Assembly: GCA_903839965.1 (NCBI GenBank)
Contig: CAIMEK010000299.1
Coordinates: 1-7,348, forward strand
Direction: 5' to 3'
Length of the DNA stretch: 7,348 nucleotides
From: an uncultured Acetobacteraceae bacterium
GTDB lineage: Bacteria; Pseudomonadota; Alphaproteobacteria; Acetobacterales; Acetobacteraceae
The notes under the pieces are model-generated. The model made no database searches, had not been told where the DNA came from, and saw only the letters and a program-made list of their open reading frames with translations. Below are positions 1 through 4,763 of the stretch, piece by piece. Each line of letters opens with the position of its first letter. Positions within the stretch are counted from its first letter, which is position 1. Both the position numbers and the translations under genes were made by a program.

Positions 1-185
1 CGGCCGATGCGGCGCTGGCCGCGCGCCCGCATGCCGCGCCCGCGTTGCGCGCCGCCCCAGCGGTGGAGGCGGCCTTGCGGGCCGATCCGGTGGCGCTGGC
101 CGACTGGCGGCGGCGCACCGGGCGTCCCTTTCCCGTGCGGGCCGACCCCGCCCTGCCCGCCTGTTCGTGGAGCCTCGAGGGATGA
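1..185 (+). CDS. Ribonuclease E/G family protein, C-terminal end (5' truncated by window)
   Basis: The frame beginning at base 3 is open from the window edge to the TGA at 183-185 and gives the last 60 residues of a protein whose start is outside the window. The tail is Ala/Arg-rich and ends with a TGRPFPVRADPAL stretch and a final SWSLEG. This resembles the C-terminus of alphaproteobacterial ribonuclease E/G-like proteins, which process rRNA and mRNA as endoribonucleases. The catalytic S1 and DNase I-like domains are not visible, so identification rests on tail similarity and on the following gene: RNase E/G followed by yacG and tRNA-Phe is a recurrent alphaproteobacterial order. The stop overlaps the yacG start as ATGA, implying translational coupling. 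The frame is well supported; the family name is inferred. Confidence 0.65.
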   Translation, partial: ADAALAARPHAAPALRAAPAVEAALRADPVALADWRRRTGRPFPVRADPALPACSWSLEG

Positions 186-370
186 CGACCCCCAAACCCG
201 CCGCCGCGCCGGCCTGCCCGATCTGCCACAAGCCGGCGACGGAGCGGCATCGTCCGTTCTGCAGCGCCCGGTGTGCCGATGTCGACCTTGGCCGCTGGTT
301 CGGCGAGACCTATCGGGTTCCGGCCGAACCGGTGGACCAACCTGAGTCGGACGACGATTTGCCGGGTTGA
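182..370 (+). CDS. yacG: DNA gyrase inhibitor YacG (zinc-binding)
   Basis: This encodes a 62-residue protein with the full YacG signature: a CPIC pair (C12, C15), then PFCSARC (C27, C31), followed by VDLGRWFGETYRVP. The four cysteines form the structural zinc site. In E. coli, YacG binds the GyrB C-terminal region and blocks DNA binding and supercoiling by gyrase; that role is known for the family and inferred here. The C-terminal tail is acidic (ESDDD), as is common in the family. I chose ATG 182 because it overlaps the upstream stop as ATGA and has a GGAG ribosome binding site at 169-172 with 9-nt spacing. An in-frame GTG at 167 would add only five residues and would destroy that spacing. 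Length is normal for the family. Confidence 0.95.
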   Translation: MTTPKPAAAPACPICHKPATERHRPFCSARCADVDLGRWFGETYRVPAEPVDQPESDDDLPG

Positions 371-392
371 TCGCCGCGCCGTGCTGGGCTAT

Positions 393-423
393 GCCCGCCG
401 CCTCCGACGCGGTTGCGGCGGGC
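393..423 (+). promoter_or_regulatory. GC-rich hairpin between yacG and tRNA-Phe
   Basis: GCCCGCCGC (393-401) pairs perfectly with GCGGCGGGC (415-423). Inside, CCG (404-406) can pair with CGG (410-412) around an ACG loop, separated from the outer stem by a 2x2 mismatch. The outer stem takes in the first two bases of the mature tRNA (422-423). No T-run follows, so it is not a standard intrinsic terminator. It could attenuate or protect the end of the rng-yacG transcript, or affect tRNA 5' processing if the tRNA is cotranscribed. The structure is seen in the sequence; the function is inferred. Confidence 0.45.
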
Positions 424-497
424 CCAGGTAGCTCAGTTGGTAGAGCATGCGACTGAAAATCGCAGTGTCGGTGGTTCAATTCCGCCCCTGGGCACCA
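422..497 (+). tRNA. tRNA-Phe (anticodon GAA)
   Basis: This is a complete 76-nt cloverleaf. The acceptor GCCCAGG (422-428) pairs with CCTGGGC (487-493). The D arm is GCTC/GAGC (431-434 with 443-446) and the anticodon stem is TGCGA/TCGCA (448-452 with 460-464) around the loop CTGAAAA, with GAA at 455-457. The T arm is GGTGG/CCGCC (470-474 with 482-486) with loop TTCAATT. The discriminator is A494 and the 3' CCA is encoded (495-497). A single G-T pair lies in the T stem. GAA reads the Phe codons UUU and UUC. The position directly after yacG matches the usual alphaproteobacterial order. Confidence 0.98.
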
Positions 498-568
498 TTT
501 TGAAATTGCTGGGGTCTTCGGCGATTTCGGGGTCAAGAATCCGGCCTGACATTTGCTGCTATGGCTTT

Positions 569-598
569 GCGGACCCCGGCGGACCCTTTTTTGGGTCC
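569..598. repeat. GGACCC direct/inverted repeat cluster with T6-loop hairpin
   Basis: GCGGACCC occurs at 569-576 and again at 579-586, exactly 10 bases apart, about one helical turn. The second copy is followed by TTTTTT and then the inverted copy GGGTCC (593-598). GGACCC (581-586) and GGGTCC thus form a perfect 6-bp stem with a six-T loop. It lies about 70-100 bases downstream of the tRNA 3' end. It could be a protein-binding site such as an integrase arm site, or a weak terminator for the tRNA transcript; the T-run is in the loop rather than after the stem, which argues against the second. The repeats are seen directly; their role is unknown. Confidence 0.4.
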
Positions 599-785
599 AA
601 TTCGGGCCGCGTCGCCTCGTGGCCAAGGTGCTTTGATAAGCATCGTTCGCATTTAGGCGAATGTTCTGACAGCGATCGGGTCCGAGAGCAGGATAGGGGA
701 GTTCCGCAACGAACCACCGAGCCGCCAACCAACCGGTGTAGGCCTCCAAGCGCAGCGCCGCGAAATGAAAGAGAAAAATTGTTTG

Positions 786-800
786 GCCGGATTATCCGGC
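786..800. repeat. 15-bp palindrome GCCGGATTATCCGGC
   Basis: The arms GCCGGA and TCCGGC are perfect inverted copies around TTA. The element is symmetric enough to be a small operator or a short stem-loop. No gene start is close by on either strand (the nearest supported one is 1122), so a regulatory role is speculative. Confidence 0.25.
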
Positions 801-1059
801 TTCACTCCCCTGACCTCCGTTAACAAGAGAAAGGCCATGTGCCGAGACTAGATTTCGTCGAATGCTCCAACCGTCCGCAGCACCATTGCTGTCCATGACA
901 TCCTGTCGCGCAGCGACGGAGCGGTCCGGCAGGGCAAGCGCGACAGGCAGTACGTGCCCGTTCTTCTCAGCCATCACTCTCACCGCAACGGTCACCCATT
1001 CGCTCAAACAATGAGCCTTGGCCCAGGATTGCGCCACAGGCGCGACGGCGTGCGTGCAA

Positions 1060-1085
1060 CGGTGCTATAGAACCCGACGGCACCG
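1060..1085 (+). promoter_or_regulatory. Inverted repeat in the leader of the methyltransferase gene
   Basis: CGGTGC (1060-1065) pairs with GCACCG (1080-1085) across a 14-base loop that contains TATAGA (1066-1071), a fair match to a -10 hexamer. The element ends 36 bases before the ATG at 1122. It could be a leader hairpin or an operator flanking the -10 region. No -35 consensus stands at the right distance, so the promoter reading is weak. Confidence 0.2.
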
Positions 1086-1121
1086 CGCCTGGCTCGCTTT
1101 CGAGAAAAGAGATCCGGTAAC

Positions 1122-2036
1122 ATGAACGAATCCACGACAGCCGAACAGCAGGCAGAAGTCGATCGCCATAACTGGTTTCACAGCATCGATTTCGGAAGCG
1201 GTGTCGTTTCTAAAGGCGCCAAGACCCTGGACGTCCTCGCCAGAGAGCACGCGGCACTGCTGGGCGGGCTGGATTTCACCGGCAAGTCCGTCCTCGATAT
1301 CGGCGCCTGGGACGGAGCTTTTTCATTTGCCGCCAAGCGGGCCGGGGCAAGCCGTGTCGTGGCAGCCGACTACCTTATGTGGAACGATCCTTTCTACCAG
1401 GGCCGCATAACCTTCGAGCTTGCCCGGAAAGCGCTGGGCCTGGACATCGAGGCTGTCGAAGTCGATGTGGACGCAGTGAACCCGGCGAGGGTTGGACGGT
1501 TCGACGTAGTGCTTTTCCTCGGAGTTTTCTATCACCTGTTCGATGCGCCAAAGCTCACGCGGCAGGTCAGTGCGTGTGCGACCGACCTCCTGATCTTGGA
1601 AACACACCAGGATGCAATCAATGTCCCGCGTCCGGCCATGGTGATGTATCCCGGCCGTGTGCTGAACAACGATCCCTCGAACTGGTGGGGACCGAATCCA
1701 CAGTGCGTCTATGAGCTTCTCAGTGAAGCGGGTTTCTCTCGGGTGTTTTACCAAGATTATCCCGGAGAAGGCATCACCAATCCTTCAGCCACACAGTTCC
1801 GCCAACGCGGCATCTACCACGCGTTCCGGGACGATGCCGCGCTCAGTCGCTTCATTGCGTTTCCGGGGGCGAAGAACTGGCACGACTTTGGCCGATCGGA
1901 GCAGCGGGAGAAGATTTTCGCGGGCCACGATTCGATCGATGCGCTCCGCCAGCGTGCGGAGACGGCTGAGCATGAACTGGCACTGATCCGGAACTCGCGG
2001 TCCTGGCGCTGGACGGCCAAGTTTCGGCGCTCGTAA
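1122..2036 (+). CDS. Class I SAM-dependent methyltransferase, CmoB/DUF1698-like
   Basis: This 304-residue protein has a Rossmann methyltransferase core. Motif I is VLDIGAWDG (57-65), followed by an acidic residue after strand 2 (D83, in VVAAD), and motif IV is FDVVLFLGVFYHL (127-139). The layout, including a late WWGPN (188-192) and AGF near 203-205, resembles the CmoB/DUF1698 group, but the length and N-terminus (WFHSIDFGSGVVSKG, 18-32) fit uncharacterised relatives better than true tRNA-modifying CmoB. After about residue 270 there is a short helical, probably coiled-coil, segment ending IRNSRSWRWTAKFRR. Such SRSWR-type tails are typical of glycosyltransferases and methyltransferases in surface polysaccharide clusters, so a glycan substrate is plausible but unproven. 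The start ATG has AGAGA at 1108-1112 with 9-nt spacing. It stands alone: no glycan genes are visible, and its base composition is lower in GC than the transporter genes. It may be transferred or a remnant of a larger cluster. Confidence 0.85.
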   Translation: MNESTTAEQQAEVDRHNWFHSIDFGSGVVSKGAKTLDVLAREHAALLGGLDFTGKSVLDIGAWDGAFSFAAKRAGASRVVAADYLMWNDPFYQGRITFELARKALGLDIEAVEVDVDAVNPARVGRFDVVLFLGVFYHLFDAPKLTRQVSACATDLLILETHQDAINVPRPAMVMYPGRVLNNDPSNWWGPNPQCVYELLSEAGFSRVFYQDYPGEGITNPSATQFRQRGIYHAFRDDAALSRFIAFPGAKNWHDFGRSEQREKIFAGHDSIDALRQRAETAEHELALIRNSRSWRWTAKFRRS

Positions 2037-2088
2037 GGTCCGTACCTCGCTCACTGCGGCAATGCGAACGGTCGTTCCGGGACCAACA

Positions 2089-2118
2089 CCTGCATGGGGC
2101 GAAGCCTCATTCTGCAGG
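2089..2118. terminator. Candidate bidirectional terminator hairpin in the convergent gap
   Basis: CCTGCA (2089-2094) pairs with TGCAGG (2113-2118). Inside, TGGGGC (2095-2100) pairs with GCCTCA (2104-2109), including one G-T pair, around a GAA loop, leaving a 3-base bulge (2110-2112). That is 12 pairs in total. It lies in the 98-base gap between the ends of the methyltransferase (+) and lipoprotein (-) genes, where a shared terminator is expected. Neither strand has a T-run after the stem, so termination would be factor-assisted or weak. Confidence 0.45.
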
Positions 2119-2134
2119 AACACACGCTGTCCCG

Positions 2135-2584
2135 CTAACGGGGTTTCGCCAGGGTGGAATTGAAGATGGCGTCGGCCTCGTCCCGGTCCTGAACCGGGAT
2201 CCATCCGGCGTCGAACAGGCAAGCCCTGACCGCGGTCTCTCTTGCGTCTTCGTTATAATCGACGGTCACGAAGGATGGCGCGGAAATATGGCCGCCAATC
2301 GTCGTGCACCTGCTGGAACAGCCGCTGCTCGAACATTTCGTGTTCGATATCGATGGCGTCTGGCCGGAAGAAACCATGACCAGTTGCGGCATGGGCGGGA
2401 ATTGCCGGTAGCTGCGGGCTTCGCAGCCCGACTTCGTCGCGGCGAACTCCATCGGAGTGCCGCCAGGCTTCGCCCAGTAGCCCGCACATCCGCCAAGGAT
2501 CAGTGCCAAAGCAAGATGGCAGCCTGTGAGCCGAATGCAGGTTGCATGGCGTCCCAAGGCAGATCGATTCGACTGCGCACACAT
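2135..2584 (-). CDS. Small lipoprotein of unknown function
   Basis: Read from ATG 2584 this is 149 residues. A hydrophobic segment LALALIL (24-30) runs into a lipobox L-G-G-C with the lipid-carrying cysteine at 33, giving a mature protein of about 117 residues that would be anchored to a membrane facing the periplasm. The mature part starts AGYWAKPGGTPMEF and has five further cysteines (54, 84, 89, 93, 122), a C-rich centre (84-93) and a C-terminal RACLFDAGWIPV segment. The WAKPGGTP...C and C-x4-GW-x-PV pattern resembles small uncharacterised proteobacterial lipoproteins; I assign no function. The start is uncertain: the frame is open upstream to an ATG at 2659 inside the synthetase gene, ATG 2584 has no good ribosome binding site, and TTG 2557 would give a more ordinary signal peptide. 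It follows the synthetase gene by 46 bases on the same strand, with a hairpin in between. Confidence 0.7.
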   Translation of the reverse strand: MCAQSNRSALGRHATCIRLTGCHLALALILGGCAGYWAKPGGTPMEFAATKSGCEARSYRQFPPMPQLVMVSSGQTPSISNTKCSSSGCSSRCTTIGGHISAPSFVTVDYNEDARETAVRACLFDAGWIPVQDRDEADAIFNSTLAKPR

Positions 2585-2630
2585 TACCCGCGCAACGTCG
2601 CCGAGCCAACGCCAATCGAGAGCGCCCGGC

Positions 2631-4757
2631 TCAGGGTTGCTCGATGACGAGCAACCCATCCACGGCGGTAACCACCTCGCCGGTCCACTTGATCGGATTC
2701 ACTTCCAGCACGAAGCGCCGCCAGGGCGCCGCGGCGGCCAGGCGGGAGAAGGCGGTGACGAAATCGATCACGGGTTGCAGAACGGACGGCGTGCGCGCCG
2801 CCTTGCGCAGGATGCGCAGGCCCGCCAGCGCCCGCAGGGCCTGCCCGGCGTCGAGCGGCGCGGGCACCACAACTACGTCGTCGATCAACTCGGTCAGGCC
2901 GCCGCCGGCGCCGAGTGAGACGAACACGCCGAAATCCGGGTCGCGCAACGCGGAGACCAGCAGTTCGATGCCGCCTTCGATCTGCTGCTGCACATAGATC
3001 CCGTCCAGTTGCTGCCCCTGCGCGGCGGCGCGGGCCTGCAGCGTTCGCCAGCTCGCCCGCACCTCGTCGGCCGACGCCAGCCCGAGCGCCAGCAACCCGG
3101 CGGCGGCGCGGTGGGTCACGGCGGCGGAGATGCCCTTCATGACGACGCGCCCACCGATCTCGCGTGCCGCCGCCGCGGCCTCGTCCTCGCTGCGGGCCAG
3201 CGTGCCGCGCGCCACCGCCAGCCCGGCGCGCGCCAGGATGGCGTGGCATTCAGGCTCGGAAATCACCGTCCCCGGCACGGCATGCGGAACCTGGGCCGCC
3301 CAATCGAACGGCGGCGCATCGCTTTCGCACGGCGCCGGCTTGCCGGGTGCGCAGCGGTCCAGCGCGGCGGCGTAGTCGACCAGGCCGGCGATGGTGCGGA
3401 TGGCGCGCGACCCTTCCGGATAGACGTAGACGGACGCTGCGCGCAGCGGCGCCCGTGCCTTCTCGACGATCAACGTCCAGGCGGCCAGCACGGCCTTGTC
3501 GCTGCGCCTGCGGAAATCGGTGACGATGCCCGCCATCATGTCCTCGTCGCGCGCCATCGGGCCGAGCTGGAAGAGCACCGTGTCGATCTGCGGATCGGCG
3601 GCGATGATGTCGAGCGCGCGGGGAAGGTGGGGCAGCCACCGCGCGTCCGAATAGGCCTGCGGCGTCAGGTCCACCGGGTTGCGCACCGAGGCGATCGGCG
3701 GAACCATGCCCTGCAGCGCGGCGCGTGTCGCCTCGGTGAGCGGCGGCACGGCCAGGCCCCTGCGGTCGCACTGGTCCGCCGACAGCACGCCGTTGCCGCC
3801 ACCGAAGGTAATGACGGCAACCCCGCGGCCGCGCGGCAACTTGCCCAGGTCGGCGCCACTGAGCTGCATGGCAACGTCGAGCAGTTCCTCGTGCGAGGTC
3901 ACCTTGATGGCCGCGCATTCCCGCAATACCGCGTCCCACACACGGCCTTCGCCCACCAGCGCGCCGGTATGGGCCTTCGCGGCGCCGGCGCTGGCCGGCG
4001 TGGCGCCGGCTTTCAGCACCACCACCGGCTTGCGCGCCGCCGCGGCGGCAAGCAGGGCGTGGCGGAATTTCTGCGGATCGCGCGTGCCTTCGATATAGAC
4101 CGCGATCACCTTGGTGCGCGCGTCGTCCACCAGTGCGCGAACGAAGTCGCCGATGGTGAGCACCGCCTCGTTGCCGGTGCTGATCATGTAGCGGAAGCCG
4201 AAACCTTCGCGCTGCGTCAGGCCCTGCGTCATGGTCGCCAGGCCGCCGCTCTGGCTGACCATCGAGATGTTGCCGGGCAGCAGCCGGTCCGTCGACAGCA
4301 TGAACGAGGCGAAGGAGGCGATCATCGGCGCATGCGGGTCGATGATGCCGATGCAATTGGGGCCGAGCAGGGCGAAGCCGGTCTCGCGGCACGTGGCCGA
4401 CAGCGAATCCTGCAGCGCGCGACCGGCTTGCCCGCCCTCGGCGAAGCCGCCGGCCCAGACAATGCCGGCGGTAATGCCGCCCGCCACGCATTCGCGCACG
4501 ACGTTCTCCACCGAGCCCGCCGGCACGGCGAGAATGGCGAGATCGGCGGCAGAGGGAAGCGCGGCCACGTTCGGATAGCAGCGCAGCCCGGCCACCGTCT
4601 CGCGGCCCGGGTTGACCGGCCATACATCGCAGGGGGCGTTGAACTTGCGCAACAGGCGCACCGCCGTTCCGCCCACGTTGCCGGCGGTGTCCGACGCGCC
4701 GATGACCGCGATCGAGCGCGGCGCCAACAGGTGCGAGACGTCGACGAAATCGGGCAT
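2631..4757 (-). CDS. Acetate--CoA ligase family protein (NDP-forming acyl-CoA synthetase)
   Basis: This 708-residue cytoplasmic enzyme joins the alpha and beta parts of ADP-forming acyl-CoA synthetases in one chain. In order it has a CoA-binding Rossmann domain starting SIAVIGASDTAGNVGG (15-30) with LLGPNCIGI (130-138), succinyl-CoA ligase-like domains with VSQSGG (167-172) and NPVDLT (360-365), and a C-terminal ATP-grasp domain from about 490 with a glycine-rich loop (616-620) and EVNPI (685-689). His263 in AKAHTG matches the family's phosphohistidine position. His549 fits the second histidine in the ATP-grasp part, but the surrounding usual HKSD-GGV motif is replaced by THRAAAGLL. The expected reaction is carboxylate + CoA + ATP to acyl-CoA + ADP + phosphate; the substrate is unknown. 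The start has GAGGAA at 4767-4772, 9 nt upstream and inside the end of tctA, with only 6 bases between genes. Likely role: activating the acid imported by the adjacent transporter. Confidence 0.93.
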   Translation of the reverse strand: MPDFVDVSHLLAPRSIAVIGASDTAGNVGGTAVRLLRKFNAPCDVWPVNPGRETVAGLRCYPNVAALPSAADLAILAVPAGSVENVVRECVAGGITAGIVWAGGFAEGGQAGRALQDSLSATCRETGFALLGPNCIGIIDPHAPMIASFASFMLSTDRLLPGNISMVSQSGGLATMTQGLTQREGFGFRYMISTGNEAVLTIGDFVRALVDDARTKVIAVYIEGTRDPQKFRHALLAAAAARKPVVVLKAGATPASAGAAKAHTGALVGEGRVWDAVLRECAAIKVTSHEELLDVAMQLSGADLGKLPRGRGVAVITFGGGNGVLSADQCDRRGLAVPPLTEATRAALQGMVPPIASVRNPVDLTPQAYSDARWLPHLPRALDIIAADPQIDTVLFQLGPMARDEDMMAGIVTDFRRRSDKAVLAAWTLIVEKARAPLRAASVYVYPEGSRAIRTIAGLVDYAAALDRCAPGKPAPCESDAPPFDWAAQVPHAVPGTVISEPECHAILARAGLAVARGTLARSEDEAAAAAREIGGRVVMKGISAAVTHRAAAGLLALGLASADEVRASWRTLQARAAAQGQQLDGIYVQQQIEGGIELLVSALRDPDFGVFVSLGAGGGLTELIDDVVVVPAPLDAGQALRALAGLRILRKAARTPSVLQPVIDFVTAFSRLAAAAPWRRFVLEVNPIKWTGEVVTAVDGLLVIEQP
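2634..2657 (-). promoter_or_regulatory. Perfect 10-bp hairpin abutting the synthetase stop codon
   Basis: GGGTTGCTCG (2634-2643) and CGAGCAACCC (2648-2657) are perfect inverted copies around a 4-base loop. On the coding (-) strand the hairpin encodes the last eight residues GLLVIEQP and ends exactly before the TGA (2631-2633). No T-run follows, so it is not a classical terminator. It could protect the 3' end of the transporter-synthetase mRNA or reduce read-through into the lipoprotein gene. The structure is certain; its effect is inferred. Confidence 0.5.
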
Positions 4758-4763
4758 GCCGGC

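Larger units (their letters stand above)
498..1121. other. Non-coding stretch between tRNA-Phe and the methyltransferase gene
   Basis: These 624 bases contain no frame I can support as a gene. Short open frames exist on both strands, but none has a recognisable domain, a good ribosome binding site or a plausible neighbour. The stretch holds a GGACCC repeat cluster with a T6-loop hairpin (569-598), another GGGTCC at 678-683, a GCCGGATTATCCGGC palindrome (786-800), a small GCGCC/GGCGC hairpin (1031-1043) and the CGGTGC/GCACCG hairpin just before the methyltransferase (1060-1085). A TATAGA at 1066-1071 could be a -10 element, but no matching -35 is visible. Lying directly behind a tRNA, it may be the scarred left end of an integrated element; no integrase or att duplicate is visible to prove this. 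Confidence 0.5.

Noticed and set aside
413..823. Open frame running through tRNA-Phe
   Set aside because: Its first part is a translation of the tRNA (the familiar QVAQLVEH-type artefact), and the rest shows no domain.
837..851. A four-codon frame (MCRD) preceded by purine-rich AAGAGAAAGG
   Set aside because: Such a short frame arises easily by chance, and it is about 270 bases from the next gene, too far for an obvious leader peptide role.
792..1037. Open frame of 81 codons on the - strand between the tRNA and the methyltransferase
   Set aside because: There is no recognisable domain and no convincing ribosome binding site, and it is isolated. It could be a decayed gene fragment, but I cannot support that.
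1066..1071. TATAGA as a -10 promoter element for the methyltransferase
   Set aside because: No TTGACA-like hexamer lies 16-18 bases upstream; it is mentioned only as part of the leader inverted repeat.
1323..1754. Open frame on the - strand within the methyltransferase gene
   Set aside because: It is antisense to a gene with clear SAM-binding motifs and has no domain of its own.
498..2134. Search for a direct repeat of the tRNA-Phe 3' end as an attachment-site duplicate
   Set aside because: By eye I found no second copy of the T-arm/acceptor sequence in the window, so no att site is claimed. The duplicate could lie outside or have decayed.
2253..2615. Alternative 120-codon frame on the - strand over the lipoprotein gene
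   Set aside because: The overlapping frame has a clean signal peptide, lipobox and patterned cysteines, while this one has no signal or known motif. It is kept in mind only as a weak alternative.
2603..2632. GAGCC/GGCTC inverted repeat after the synthetase stop
   Set aside because: The stem is only 5 bp with a 20-base loop in GC-rich DNA, which is within chance expectation.
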